A stretch of 64,000 nt of DNA from Sphingomonas sp. (GCF_030145815.1 NZ_JAIXHL010000004.1:62001-126000), one strand, 5' to 3'. Counted from the stretch's first letter, positions 52,279 through 61,809 are shown. The notes: generated by a model from the sequence alone, not told the origin. A program made the numbers and translations.

Positions 52279-53276
52279 GCCAGCGCGAGCAGCTCCTCGC
52301 GCTTGGCGATCAGCGCATCCATCTCCCCCGCCTCAGGCCGCACGCTCGCCATCGCCCGCTGCAGCCGCGCCAGCGTCACCGGCGGCGCATCGCCGAGCCG
52401 CCCGACAATCTCCTCCATCTCGCCCATCCGCGCCCAGCAATCGAGCGCGACATCGCACCCTGCCGCAATCGCCTGCGCCGCCTTCTCGCCCGCCGTTCCG
52501 GTCAACGCCTTCATGTCGATGTCATCGGTCATCAACAGCCCGTCGAACCCAATCCGCCCCCGGATCACGTCGCGGATCACGGTCGGCGAGAGTGTCGCGG
52601 GATTGTCCGCATCCCATGCCTTGAACACGACATGGCACGTCATCGCCATCGGCGCGTCCTTGAGCGTCCGGAACGGTTCGATATCGCGCTCCAGCGCCGC
52701 GTCATCCGCGTCGACCACCGGCAGCTCGTAATGGCTGTCCACCACCCCGCGCCCGTGCCCCGGCATATGCTTGACCACGCCAACCACACCGCCCTTCGCC
52801 ATCCCGTCGAGCATCGCGCGACCCAGCGCCGCCACCCGCATCGGCTCGCTGCCAAACGTCCGCCCACCTACCGCCGGGGTCGTCTCCGGCATGCGCACGT
52901 CGAGCAGCGGCGCGCAGTTCACATTGACCCCGACCTCGGCCAGCATCAGGCCCAGCGCCTGCCCATTCGCCCGCGCCGCCTCGATCGCCGAAGACGGCGC
53001 AACCTCGTAGAGTGCATCGAACGCAGGCCCGGCAGGAAAGGCCGGCCATTCGGGCGGCTGCATCCGCGCGACGCGCCCGCCCTCCTGATCGATCAGAATC
53101 GGCACATCGTCGCGCCCCGACAGGTCGCGCAGACTGTCGGTCAGCGCGCGCATCTGCGCCCGATCGACGCAGTTGCGCCCGAACAGGATGTAACCAAGCG
53201 GGTCCGCGTCGCGGAAGAACGCAGCTTCGTCGGCGGTAAGGACAGGGCCGGACAGGCCGAAAATGACAGGCTTCAT
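52275..53276 (-). CDS. nagZ: Beta-N-acetylhexosaminidase NagZ
   Basis: 333 residues, glycoside hydrolase family 3 without the second domain. It removes GlcNAc from recycled cell-wall muropeptides in the cytosol. The catalytic His is in the mobile loop KHMPGHGRGVVDSH, and the nucleophile Asp is in LLMTDDIDMKAL. Substrate-binding QEGGRVAR is also visible. ATG 53276 is chosen over the upstream 53324, which lacks family similarity. A repeat element separates it from the SPOR gene. Confidence 0.95.
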   Translation of the reverse strand: MKPVIFGLSGPVLTADEAAFFRDADPLGYILFGRNCVDRAQMRALTDSLRDLSGRDDVPILIDQEGGRVARMQPPEWPAFPAGPAFDALYEVAPSSAIEAARANGQALGLMLAEVGVNVNCAPLLDVRMPETTPAVGGRTFGSEPMRVAALGRAMLDGMAKGGVVGVVKHMPGHGRGVVDSHYELPVVDADDAALERDIEPFRTLKDAPMAMTCHVVFKAWDADNPATLSPTVIRDVIRGRIGFDGLLMTDDIDMKALTGTAGEKAAQAIAAGCDVALDCWARMGEMEEIVGRLGDAPPVTLARLQRAMASVRPEAGEMDALIAKREELLALA

Positions 53277-53326
53277 GGCGCGGTTAGAACAGGGGAGCAG
53301 CCAAGTTTCCAGAGGCGAACCCAAAA

Positions 53327-53467
53327 AATCCTCCCCGGAACGGGGAGGTGGCAGCGCGCAGCGCTGACGGAGGGGGCCCGAGGCACCGGAATCCTTTGCC
53401 TCGGGCTCCCTCCACCACCCGCTTCGCGGGCGGTCCCCCTCCCCTGAGCAAGCTCTGGGGAGGAATT
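53327..53467. repeat. Sphingomonad-type interspersed palindromic repeat, copy 1
   Basis: About 140 bases with outer ends AATCCTCCCC and GGGGAGGAATT, containing GTGGCAGCGCGCAGCGCTGA, a second complementary half and CCGCTTCGCGGGCGG. The same modules occur in opposite orientation at 61816-61987. It lies in the SPOR-nagZ interval. Confidence 0.8.
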
Positions 53468-53470
53468 AGG

Positions 53471-54181
53471 TCATCCCCCAGCCAGGAAACACGCCTCGCC
53501 AGCAGCCTTCAGCTTGCCGCACAACTCACGCGCCTGCCCATTGCTGCCCGCATTGACCCGCAGCCGGTAGAAGGTCTTGCCGTTCACATCCGCCTTGGCG
53601 ATCCCCTTGCCCAGCGGGGCCAAGTAGGAAAAGCGCTTCGACAGCCGCGCCCAGGCGGCGTTCGCCTCGGCTTCGGTCGGGAAGGAGCCGAGCTGGATCG
53701 TCGCGCTGCCCGCCGACGGCCCCGGCGCGGCCTGGGTCGGCGCGGCGGCCTTGGGCACCGAACCCGTCGGGATCGGCGCAACGACGCGGCTCGCACCCTT
53801 GACCGGGGTTGGGCTCGCCTTGGGTGCAGCCTTGCCGTCCACTGGCGTCTCGGGCACCGCCGAGACATCGACCGACCCGTTGGTGGTCGCACCCTCGCTC
53901 GCGGCAAAGACGGTATCGCCTTCGCCCTCGACCTTCATCCCGCCCGGTTCGTCGGGCTTGACCTTGTAATCGCCTTCCTGCGCGTTGATCAGCGCGCCGG
54001 TGCCTTCCCCCGTCACCGTGCGCTGATACCACCACCAGCCAAAGGCGGCGGCAGCAATGATCGCCAGCCCGACCAGCACCAGCAGGATGATGCGCAGGAC
54101 CGACGGCCCCTCGCGGTAATCATCCTCGACCGTCTCCAGCCACGGCAGCCGGTCGTCATTATAATCCTCGCCTGCGTTCAT
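53471..54181 (-). CDS. Membrane-anchored SPOR-domain protein
   Basis: 236 residues. A cytosolic N-terminus (MNAGEDYNDDRLPWLE) leads to one membrane helix (about 29-50; VLRIILLVLVGLAIIAAAAF), a low-complexity Pro/Thr linker and a C-terminal SPOR domain (about 160-236; ATIQLGSFPTEAEANAAWARL in part, YRLRVNAGSNGQARELC). SPOR domains bind denuded glycan strands at the division septum. It follows argS with no intergenic base. Confidence 0.92.
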   Translation of the reverse strand: MNAGEDYNDDRLPWLETVEDDYREGPSVLRIILLVLVGLAIIAAAAFGWWWYQRTVTGEGTGALINAQEGDYKVKPDEPGGMKVEGEGDTVFAASEGATTNGSVDVSAVPETPVDGKAAPKASPTPVKGASRVVAPIPTGSVPKAAAPTQAAPGPSAGSATIQLGSFPTEAEANAAWARLSKRFSYLAPLGKGIAKADVNGKTFYRLRVNAGSNGQARELCGKLKAAGEACFLAGG

Positions 54182-55909
54182 TCAGCTCAGCTCCTGAACC
54201 GCCTCGACCCCCATGATGTTGAGACCGTTACGAATAACCTGCCCGATTGCGTCGGCAAGGGAAAGGCGCGCGCGGGTCAGCGGCACATTGTCGGGCAGGA
54301 TGAAGCGGCGCGACGGATCGTCATTGCCCATATTCCACCAGGCATGGAATTCGGCGGCCAAGTCAGAGAGATAAAAGGCAATCCGATGCGGCTCGCGCGC
54401 CGCCGCCGCCCCCTCGACCACGCGCGGATACTGTGCGGCGAGCTTCACCAGCGCCAGTTCGCGTGTATCAAGCAGGGACAGGTCAGCGTCACCCGACAGG
54501 TCCAGCCCGGCATCCGCCGCGCGCCGATGCAGCGATTTGACCCGCGCATGGGCATATTGGACATAGAAAACCGGGTTGTCCTTCGACGCCTCGACCACCT
54601 TGGCGAAGTCGAAATCCATCTGCGCATCGGCCTTGCGGGTCAGCATGGTGAAGCGGACCACGTCCTTGCCCACTTCCTGCACGACATCCGCCAGCGTGAC
54701 GAAATTGCCCGAACGCTTGGACATCTTCACCGGCTCGCCCGCGCGCAGCAGGCGCACCATCTGCACCAGCTTGACGTCGAACCGCGTCTTGCCGCCGGTC
54801 AGCGCGGCGACGGCGGCGGTGATCCGCTTGACCGTCCCGGCATGGTCCGCGCCCCAGATGTCGATCAGCTGATCCGCCGACTGCGCCTTCTGGAAATGAT
54901 AGGCCATGTCCGCGCCGAAATAGGTCCAGGCGCCGTTCGACTTCTTGATCGGGCGATCCTGATCGTCGCCGAACTTGGTCGATCGGAACAGCGGCAGCTC
55001 GACCGGTTCCCAATCTTCCGGCGTCTCGCCCTTGGGCGCTTCGAGCACGCCGTCATAGACCAGGTCATGCGCGCGCAGCCACGCCTCGGCCTCTTCGGGC
55101 TTGCCCGCCGCCTGCAACTCCGCCTCGGACGAGAACAGGTCGTGATGGATGCCGAGCAGCGCCAGGTCGTTGCGGATCATCACCAGCATGTCGGCCACCG
55201 CTTCCTTACGGAACAGCGCCAGCCATGCGCTCTCGTCCGCGCCGACAAACGCATCGCCATGCTTGGCCGCCAGCCGCTCACCGACCGGCTTCAGATAGTC
55301 ACCCGGATACAGCCCCTCGGGGATCTCGATCGTCTCGCCCAGCGCCTCGCGGTAGCGCAGGTGCGCCGAGCGTGCGAGGACATCGACCTGCCCACCCGCG
55401 TCGTTGACATAATATTCGCGGATCACCTTGTGCCCGACCGCTTCGAGCAGGCTGGCAAGCGCGTCGCCCACCACCGCGCCGCGGCAATGGCCCATATGCA
55501 TCGGCCCGGTCGGGTTGGCGGAGACATATTCGATGTTCACCGTCACGCCCGCGCCGCCCTGCGACCGGCCATAGGCGTCGCCCGCCTCCGTGATCGCGGC
55601 CAGCTCGCCGCGCCAGGTCGCATCGGTCAGGCTCATGTTGATGAAGCCCGGCCCGGCGACCGACACGCCGGACACCTCGTCCAGCTTTTCCAGCTCCGCC
55701 GCGATCTTCTCGGCCAGCGCGCGTGGATTGGTGCCCGCGGGCTTGGCCAGCACCATCGCGGCGTTGGTGGCGAGGTCGCCATGCGTCACGTCACGCGGCG
55801 GCTCCACCGTCACCGCGCGTCGCTCCAGCCCCGCCGGCAGATCGCCGGACGCGACCAGGGCATCCAGCGCGGCGTCGAGATGGGCAGCGAAACGGGTATA
55901 GAGCGTCAT
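54182..55909 (-). CDS. argS: Arginyl-tRNA synthetase
   Basis: 575 residues, class I synthetase. An N-terminal Add-1 domain precedes the Rossmann fold with the HIGH-type motif PTGPMHMGHCRG and the KMSKS equivalent KMSKRSGNF. The C-terminal anticodon-binding domain follows (DALRVE-type DALS region, ending NIMGVEAVQELS). Start ATG 55909 gives MTLYTRFAAHLDAAL. It lies downstream of rarD and immediately upstream of the SPOR gene. Confidence 0.96.
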   Translation of the reverse strand: MTLYTRFAAHLDAALDALVASGDLPAGLERRAVTVEPPRDVTHGDLATNAAMVLAKPAGTNPRALAEKIAAELEKLDEVSGVSVAGPGFINMSLTDATWRGELAAITEAGDAYGRSQGGAGVTVNIEYVSANPTGPMHMGHCRGAVVGDALASLLEAVGHKVIREYYVNDAGGQVDVLARSAHLRYREALGETIEIPEGLYPGDYLKPVGERLAAKHGDAFVGADESAWLALFRKEAVADMLVMIRNDLALLGIHHDLFSSEAELQAAGKPEEAEAWLRAHDLVYDGVLEAPKGETPEDWEPVELPLFRSTKFGDDQDRPIKKSNGAWTYFGADMAYHFQKAQSADQLIDIWGADHAGTVKRITAAVAALTGGKTRFDVKLVQMVRLLRAGEPVKMSKRSGNFVTLADVVQEVGKDVVRFTMLTRKADAQMDFDFAKVVEASKDNPVFYVQYAHARVKSLHRRAADAGLDLSGDADLSLLDTRELALVKLAAQYPRVVEGAAAAREPHRIAFYLSDLAAEFHAWWNMGNDDPSRRFILPDNVPLTRARLSLADAIGQVIRNGLNIMGVEAVQELS

Positions 55910-55965
55910 GGGCGGGTCCAATGGTTTTCCGAAGCCAGGCGCTCTAGCGCACCCGGGGGCGTTCG

Positions 55966-56883
55966 TCACGCGGTGACGCGGCGCCGACGCGCGGCCAGCA
56001 GTCCGTCGGCGGCGTAGATCGCAAGGCCGGTCCAGATCAGCGCGAAACAGATCAGATGCGCGGTCGTCACGCGCTCTCCGAAATAGGTGATCGCCAGCAC
56101 GAACTGCATCGTCGGCGCGAGATACTGCAACAACCCCAGCGTCGAATAGGGCAAGCGCCGCGCCGCTCCGGCGAACAGCAATAGCGGCACCGCCGTCACC
56201 ACACCCGACAGCACCAGCAACGTCGTCGCCAGCGTCTCATTGCCGAACTCCAGCCCGCCATGGGTCGACAGCCAATAGAGATAGCCAAGCCCGAACGGGG
56301 CGAGGATCGCGGTCTCCAGCGTCAGCCCCTCCAGCGCCCCGACCGGGGCAACCTTGCGCACCAGCCCGTAAAAACCGAACGAAAACGCCAGTGTCAGGCT
56401 GATCCAGATCCCCTGCCCCGCACCAAAGGCCAGCACCGCAACCCCAAGTCCCGCCAGTGCGACTGCCACGGTCTGCGCCCGCCCAAGCTTCTCGCGCAGC
56501 AGCACCACGCCCAGAAGCACATTGACCAGCGGGTTGAGGAAATAGCCAAGGCTCCCCTCCAGCACATGCCCGTGATGCACCGCCCAGATATAGACCAGCC
56601 AGTTGGCCGAAATCAGCGCGGCGCTGGCGCTCAGCAACAGCATCGCCCGCCGGCTGCGCAGCGCTGCCATGATCGCGGAGGTCCGCCCGAGCGCCAGAAT
56701 GACGATGGCAAGCAGCCCGAGCGACCACAGCACCCGCCCAGCGACCACTTCGCCCGCACCGACCCCTTTTAGCGCAAAAAAGAACAGCGGCAGCACGCCC
56801 CAGATGCCATAGGCGGCAAAGCCCTGCACCAGCCCGGCGCGGTCGAGGCGCTCGGGCGCTGGGGGCGGATCGGACCGGGCCAT
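55966..56883 (-). CDS. rarD: EamA-family transporter RarD
   Basis: 305 residues, ten predicted membrane helices from two EamA repeats. The RarD-type start LVQGFAAYGIWGVLPLFFFAL (in part) and LISANWLVYIWAVHHGHVLEGSLGYF (in part) are recognisable. RarD proteins are drug/metabolite exporters; a chloramphenicol-resistance link in Pseudomonas is known, but the natural cargo is not. It lies 56 bases upstream of argS on the same strand. Confidence 0.88.
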   Translation of the reverse strand: MARSDPPPAPERLDRAGLVQGFAAYGIWGVLPLFFFALKGVGAGEVVAGRVLWSLGLLAIVILALGRTSAIMAALRSRRAMLLLSASAALISANWLVYIWAVHHGHVLEGSLGYFLNPLVNVLLGVVLLREKLGRAQTVAVALAGLGVAVLAFGAGQGIWISLTLAFSFGFYGLVRKVAPVGALEGLTLETAILAPFGLGYLYWLSTHGGLEFGNETLATTLLVLSGVVTAVPLLLFAGAARRLPYSTLGLLQYLAPTMQFVLAITYFGERVTTAHLICFALIWTGLAIYAADGLLAARRRRVTA

Positions 56884-56970
56884 GCGGGCCGAGATAGGCG
56901 CTGTGCTGCGCTGCGGAAAGGCAAGTATCTGAAAGTTTTCGTTTCGGGACTAGAGCCGGTTTATTCAGGC

Positions 56971-57050
56971 GGCACCGGCCCGCTCCCCCACCCGGCCACC
57001 CAACGACAGTGCATTCTATGGGTGGTCGGGTGGGGGAGCGGGCCGGTGCC
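56971..57050. repeat. Extragenic palindrome, 32-bp arms
   Basis: Arms 56971-57002 and 57019-57050 pair at 31 of 32 positions (core GGCACCGGCCCGCTCCCCCA), with a 16-base loop. A half copy stands at 35887-35906. It lies downstream of the membrane-protein gene at 57087 (minus strand) and could end its transcript. Confidence 0.85.
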
Positions 57051-57086
57051 GTTCAGCTTTGCTGAAAAAACTCGAACGCCCGCGCT

Positions 57087-57668
57087 TCAGTCCTTGGGCG
57101 CATCCTCGCGATCGACCTTCAACCACCGCGCCCAATCGATGCTCACCAGCGCCACCAGCACGCCCAGCATCACCACCTGCAACGCGATCCCCCACGGACT
57201 CGTCAGATTGGCGAACATCACTTCGCCGATATCGGTCTCGCGCACCTTGCGCGCGGTCCAGCCGTAAAAGGCGTAGGTAAACAGCCGCCCGGTGAAAAAG
57301 GCGGCGGTAAAGCCCAGCAGCGGCACCCGCGCCAGCCCCACCGCCATGAACAGCTGTGCCGATGGCAGTGGGGAGATGACGAACAGCGCCAGCAGGATCA
57401 GCACATTATGCTTGCGCCGCTCCACCGCAACCCGTGCCGCTGCGATGTTGCTCTGCATCCGCTGCGGTAGCCATTTCCCGAAATGCCGCGCCCCGACCGC
57501 CAGCAGCAACCGCCCCAGCGCTGCGCCCAGCGCGCCGATCAGCACCAGCGCCCAGAGCGGCTGATCGCCGTTGATTCCGTACAGCACGATGATCGACCAG
57601 GTCGGCGGCCCGAAGGCGGGCAGCAGATTGACTCCGAAGGCGAGCAGAAACAGCGTGACATAACCCAT
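57087..57668 (-). CDS. Membrane protein, possibly VTT/YqaA-like
   Basis: 193 residues with four or five membrane helices (LFLLAFGVNLLPAFGPPTWS, LWALVLIGALGAALGRLLLA, VLILLALFVISPLPSAQLFM, WGIALQVVMLGVLVALVSI). The re-entrant-like segments and SPLPSAQLFMAVGLARVP resemble the VTT (DedA-related) superfamily, but the match is weak. Function unknown. ATG 57668 starts MGYVTLF. It is divergent from the methyltransferase with 76 bases between starts. Confidence 0.6.
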   Translation of the reverse strand: MGYVTLFLLAFGVNLLPAFGPPTWSIIVLYGINGDQPLWALVLIGALGAALGRLLLAVGARHFGKWLPQRMQSNIAAARVAVERRKHNVLILLALFVISPLPSAQLFMAVGLARVPLLGFTAAFFTGRLFTYAFYGWTARKVRETDIGEVMFANLTSPWGIALQVVMLGVLVALVSIDWARWLKVDREDAPKD

Positions 57669-57744
57669 ATCATGGTCGGTGCGATCAAATGGCACACCAC
57701 GCAAGCACTTGACGCATGTAACATTATATCATTATGGGAATGTC

Positions 57745-58554
57745 ATGCCCTCCAAAGCCCCCGCGATCCACGATCCCGCCCATTGGGATTCGGTCTCCAC
57801 CAACTATGCCGCCGAAGCCGACCGCATGACCGGGCGCTATGCGCAAGCTGCGTGGGAGCTGGCCGCACTGCCCCCCGGCGCACGCGTGCTAGACGTCGCG
57901 ACCGGAGCGGGCGCATTGCTGGTTTCGGCGCTGCGCGACCGTGCGGACGCCATCGGCATCGACTTCTCCCCGGGCATGATCGAGATCGCTCAGGCCCGCG
58001 CCGCCGAAATCACACCAGGCCAGCGCGCCCTGGTCATGGATGGCCAGCAGCTCGACTTCCCCCCCGACAGCTTCGACGCCGCCTTCTCGATCTTCGGCGT
58101 GTTCATGTTCCCCGACCCCGCAGCCGGGTTCGCCGAAATGGCGCGCGTGCTGCGCTCCGACGGACTTGCGGTCGTCGCAGTCTGGGAGAATGCCGGCGGC
58201 GCCGGCCCGGCACAGCTTTTCGCGCAGGCGGCCCAGCGCCTCTTCCCCGACCAGCCCGTGCCGCTCCCGATGGCGCGCCTGTTCAACAGTCCCGAGTTGC
58301 TCGACGCAGCGTTCGTCGAAGCCTGCTTGCGTCCCGAAGCGGTGCACCGCGTCACTTACACCTGGCCCGCACCACCGGCGGACTGGTTCCGGGAACATGC
58401 CAAGCTCGCTTATGGCTGGTCGCCGGTCTGGAAAATGCTCGACGACGCCCAGCGCACCGCCTTCGCCGAAGAAGCCGCCGCCCTCGCCGCCGACCTGCCT
58501 CCTGAGGGGATCAGCTCGACCGCGTTGGTGGGGATCGCGCGGAAGGCGAAGTAG
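57745..58554 (+). CDS. SAM-dependent methyltransferase, class I
   Basis: 269 residues. Rossmann-type motif I RVLDVATGAGALLV (about 48-61), post-I acidic GIDFSPGMIEIA and motif IV-like FDAAFSIFGVFMFPD. The pattern belongs to the UbiE/Methyltransf_11 group. The acceptor is unknown. ATG 57745 is preceded by GGGAATGTC. It stands alone between divergent and convergent genes. Confidence 0.85.
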   Translation: MPSKAPAIHDPAHWDSVSTNYAAEADRMTGRYAQAAWELAALPPGARVLDVATGAGALLVSALRDRADAIGIDFSPGMIEIAQARAAEITPGQRALVMDGQQLDFPPDSFDAAFSIFGVFMFPDPAAGFAEMARVLRSDGLAVVAVWENAGGAGPAQLFAQAAQRLFPDQPVPLPMARLFNSPELLDAAFVEACLRPEAVHRVTYTWPAPPADWFREHAKLAYGWSPVWKMLDDAQRTAFAEEAAALAADLPPEGISSTALVGIARKAK

Positions 58555-58580
58555 AACGTCGGCATCGACGACCTACTGTC

Positions 58581-58688
58581 CGTCACCCCCGCGAAAGCGG
58601 GGGCCCATCTCCGACAGGATCGGCACACCGCACCCGCGCGGCAAATGGACAGTCCGGGAGATGGCCCCCCGCTTTCGCGGGGGTGACG
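58581..58688. repeat. Extragenic palindrome, 32-bp arms
   Basis: Arms 58581-58612 and 58657-58688 pair at 31 of 32 positions (core CACCCCCGCGAAAGCGGGGG, itself a hairpin), 44 bases apart, between the convergent methyltransferase and DUF1501 genes. It may serve as a two-way terminator. Confidence 0.85.
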
Positions 58689-58697
58689 ATAGCGGCG

Positions 58698-59852
58698 TTA
58701 AACCCGCACCAGCCCGTCCAGCATCCGCGCACTCTTCTGCCCGGGAAACAGCGCCGGCATCGCCCGCGCCGGATCGACCCCGAAATGCGTCGCCACGGCG
58801 CTGCCGATCACTGCATCCAGCCCCGCCGTCGGACGCAGATCGCGCCCTTCATACAGCGCCGCATCGCTCAGCCCCGGCCAGTCGGCGACGACGCGCCCGC
58901 CCTGCACCGCGCCGCCCAGCAGCCACGCGACCGATCCGGTGCCGTGATCGGTGCCCTGCGTGCCATTGACCTTTACCGTCCGCCCGAACTCGGTCGCGAC
59001 CAGCACCATCGTCTTGCCCCACAGCGGCCCGAGGCCTGTCTTCAGCGCCGCAATCATCTGGTCGAGGCCATTCAACTGCGCCCCCAGTCGCCCGCGCTGC
59101 CCGGCATGGGTGTCCCAGCCGCCGGTCTCGATCATCGCGATCCGCGCGCCATTCTCCGCCGCCAGCAGCCGCGCCGCCAGCGCACCTGTCGCGGCGGCAT
59201 TGCGCCCGTTATTCGCCGCCAGATCGCCGGTCAGCGTCCGCGTCGCCGTCGCCTGTTGCCAGATCGCGTGCAGCTGCGAGTCTTCGGCATAGAGCGTCGC
59301 GACGCGCCCGAGCAGGTCGTCCGACGCATCGGGCAGAACCGACGGCGCATAGGACGCAACCTCGACCCGCCCGCGCAACGCCATCGGGATCGTCGCCGCG
59401 ATCGCGATTCCCTTGCGTTCGTCACCGGGCAGCACGGCGAGCAGGCGGTTCATCCACCCGTCCTTGAGCTGATACGCCGCGTTCCCGCCCGTCTCGAGCA
59501 CATTCTGCGCATCGAAATGCGATCGGTCGCGATAGGGCGAGGCAACCGCGTGAACGAACAGCGCCTCTTTCGCCGCAACCATCTGCGCGACGTTCTTGAG
59601 ATTGGGATGCAGCGCGAACATCGCATCCAGCTTCGCCGCATCGGCGAAGTCCTGCGCCAGCACCCCGCGCTGCGCGGCAAAGGCCGGATCGCCGACCGGC
59701 GCGAGCGTACCCAGCCCATCGGCGGCACCGCGCTGAATAATGAACACGAACCGGCGGTCGCTCGCCGCCTGCGCAAAGGCAAGGCGGGGCGCAAAGCCCA
59801 GCGACAGCGCACCCGCAGCGCCGGTCAGAACAAGATTGCGGCGGTTGATCAT
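58698..59852 (-). CDS. DUF1501 protein with twin-arginine signal
   Basis: 384 residues. The N-terminus INRRNLVLTGAAGALSLGFAP is a Tat signal (RR plus hydrophobic stretch, cleavage near AFAQA). The mature part belongs to DUF1501, related to alkaline-phosphatase/sulfatase-type folds: FIIQRGAADGLGTLAP, ETGGWDTHAGQRG, ATEFGRTVKVNGTQGTDHG (in part). Role unknown. It directly follows the DUF1800 gene, a pairing seen in many genomes. ATG 59852 fits the ribosome-binding GGAGA better than GTG 59855. Confidence 0.9.
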   Translation of the reverse strand: MINRRNLVLTGAAGALSLGFAPRLAFAQAASDRRFVFIIQRGAADGLGTLAPVGDPAFAAQRGVLAQDFADAAKLDAMFALHPNLKNVAQMVAAKEALFVHAVASPYRDRSHFDAQNVLETGGNAAYQLKDGWMNRLLAVLPGDERKGIAIAATIPMALRGRVEVASYAPSVLPDASDDLLGRVATLYAEDSQLHAIWQQATATRTLTGDLAANNGRNAAATGALAARLLAAENGARIAMIETGGWDTHAGQRGRLGAQLNGLDQMIAALKTGLGPLWGKTMVLVATEFGRTVKVNGTQGTDHGTGSVAWLLGGAVQGGRVVADWPGLSDAALYEGRDLRPTAGLDAVIGSAVATHFGVDPARAMPALFPGQKSARMLDGLVRV

Positions 59853-59856
59853 CACA

Positions 59857-61302
59857 TTATCTCCGCATGAATTCGGGGGCGACGAGCATCAGCGCGACGC
59901 CCTGGGACGCGCTCTCGGCGCGCGCGATGGATTGCTGCGTCGTCGCACTCAGCGCACCGGGGAACAGCACAGCCGCCCGCGCGCGCGCATCGATCGTGTC
60001 GCGGGTACGCGCCGCCATCCGCTCCGCCGCCTCGACCCGACGCATCACCGCATCCGGCCCGGCCCAGCTCGCCGCAATATCGTCGAAGCCCGCCGGAGAG
60101 CCCGGTCGCCACACCGGCTGACCCAGCTGGTTCATCAGCCCCAGCACTGCCTCGCCCGGAATTTCGCGCGTGCCGAGCGCGCGCATCGCCGCGATCGACC
60201 ATTCCCATGGCGTGCGGAACTTGACCGGCTGCGCGACCCACGTCTCAGGCGCCTCGATCAGCACGCGATAGACGGTCGGCAGGTCGCCGCCCGATTTCAG
60301 GAACGCCGCCTCCAGCTTGCCAACCAGCGACGCGGGCGGTTCGTCCCCCGCAAAATGCCGCGCCAGCTTCACCGCGATATGCTTCGCCGTCGCCGGATGC
60401 ACGGCCAGGTCGTCGAGCACCGCCGCCGCCTGCCGCTCACCCTGCTGGGTATAGCTTTTGCCGAGGATCGTGCGCGTCCCCGGCTCATGGATACGCCCGG
60501 CAAAGACAAAACTGCCCGGCTTGCCCTCCAGCCCGGCAAAGCGCGCCGCCGGACCGCGCGTGATTCCCGCAACGCTCCAACCGGTCATCGCGCGGGCAAA
60601 TTCGGTCACGTCCGCCTGCGTATAGCCGGTGCGTACGCCCAGCGTGTGCAGCTCCAATATCTCGCGCGCCAGATTCTCGTTGAGGCCCACCCGCTGCGGC
60701 CCGCCGCGCCGCGCGGCCGCCTGCCCCGCAACGCTCCCCGGCCCGACCGACTGCGCCTGATCCAGATAGAGCAGCATCGCCGGATGCCGCTCGACCGCGT
60801 GGAGCATGTCGCGAAACTTGCCCAGCACATGCGGCCGGATCGCGTCGAACTCGAACGCCCCGGCCAGTCCCACCATGGTCTGCTTGTCCGCCGACACGGC
60901 AAAATGGTTCGACCAAAAATGCACCAGCCGCTCGACGAACGGCGTGTCGCTCGCCACCGCCGCCTGCGCACGCGCGCCAGCGGCGGTCATGTAGAAGTCG
61001 CGCCCCTGCTGCCGATTGGCCTGACGCACCTGTCGCGCCGGATCGGCAGCATCACCATCCGGCATCGCGTCGCCCGCGCGGCGCTCCTGCCGCAACTCAC
61101 GCTGCACCATGCGCAGCTCTTCCAGATAATCCGCGACTGCGGCGGCGATGACCGGCGTGGCGGGCAGCACCGCAATCGCCCCGGGCCGCGCATCGAACCG
61201 CGCCATCTGGTCGATCAGCGCGCGGCGCGGCTCCGCGGGTGCGGGCGCATCCGCCTTTCCGCCTAATCCGAACCGGTTAAGGGCAATGCTCGCGTCCGAC
61301 AT
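59857..61302 (-). CDS. DUF1800 protein, partner of DUF1501
   Basis: 481 residues. DUF1800 features are VERLVHFWSNHFAVS, NENLAREILELHTLGV, QADVTEFARAMTGW and HPATAKHIAVKLARHF. No signal peptide is visible (MSDASIALNRFGLGG), unlike its DUF1501 partner, so export as a complex through Tat is possible. The function of the pair is unknown. Stop codon and the start of the DUF1501 gene are a few bases apart. ATG 61302 is chosen over 61353. Confidence 0.9.
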   Translation of the reverse strand: MSDASIALNRFGLGGKADAPAPAEPRRALIDQMARFDARPGAIAVLPATPVIAAAVADYLEELRMVQRELRQERRAGDAMPDGDAADPARQVRQANRQQGRDFYMTAAGARAQAAVASDTPFVERLVHFWSNHFAVSADKQTMVGLAGAFEFDAIRPHVLGKFRDMLHAVERHPAMLLYLDQAQSVGPGSVAGQAAARRGGPQRVGLNENLAREILELHTLGVRTGYTQADVTEFARAMTGWSVAGITRGPAARFAGLEGKPGSFVFAGRIHEPGTRTILGKSYTQQGERQAAAVLDDLAVHPATAKHIAVKLARHFAGDEPPASLVGKLEAAFLKSGGDLPTVYRVLIEAPETWVAQPVKFRTPWEWSIAAMRALGTREIPGEAVLGLMNQLGQPVWRPGSPAGFDDIAASWAGPDAVMRRVEAAERMAARTRDTIDARARAAVLFPGALSATTQQSIARAESASQGVALMLVAPEFMRR

Positions 61303-61533
61303 GGGCAATATCCCGAAGAGTGACCATCGAACGCTACGCCCGCTTTGTCGCAAATCTGTGCCAGCCGCGCGGTTCGTCGCATCCGCGCGTCACTTTGTCC
61401 CCGATGCGTGGCATGCAATCGCGCTTGCACCCTTCGCGCTTGGCATTGCTGCGCCGCAGCATATCAATGGGCGCAAGAACAGAACAATATTGGATGCCGA
61501 TCTGGCCCTTCAAATCTTCAAGGGAGAAAGATC
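61303..61533. other. 231-base divergent intergenic region
   Basis: It separates the DUF1800 gene from a small secreted protein and must carry both promoters. No convincing promoter, operator or small gene could be made out. Confidence 0.5.
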
Positions 61534-61809
61534 GTGATCAAGACCTTCATCAGCGCCGCCGTCCTCCTCAGCCTGCCCGTCGCCGCCTATGCCGGTGAGC
61601 GCAGCTTCAAGCGTGACGGCGTCACCTATGTCTACACCAGCAAGCAGGATGGCGACGCCACCGTGCTCGAAGGCAAGGCATTCCCCGGCGGCTCGGCCTA
61701 CACGCTCGTCGTCCGCGGCAAGCAGGTCACCGGCCGCGTCGGCGGCACCCCGGTGTCGTTCCGCATCGCCAAGCCGCTGGCACCCGCCGTCCAGACGGCT
61801 GCGCGCTAA
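61534..61809 (+). CDS. Small secreted protein of unknown function
   Basis: 91 residues beginning at GTG 61534. Signal peptide about 1-20 (IKTFISAAVLLSLPVAAYA). The mature protein is a short beta-rich domain (KRDGVTYVYTSKQDGDATVLEGKAF in part; YTLVVRGKQVTGRVGG). AGGGAGAAAG precedes the GTG at good spacing, which decides the start. I have seen this type only as a conserved hypothetical in sphingomonads. Confidence 0.78.
   Translation: MIKTFISAAVLLSLPVAAYAGERSFKRDGVTYVYTSKQDGDATVLEGKAFPGGSAYTLVVRGKQVTGRVGGTPVSFRIAKPLAPAVQTAAR

Noticed and set aside
53348..56017. An 889-codon open frame on the plus strand
   Set aside because: Antisense to argS and a SPOR gene; composition is extreme in Arg, His and Gln and no motif is visible.
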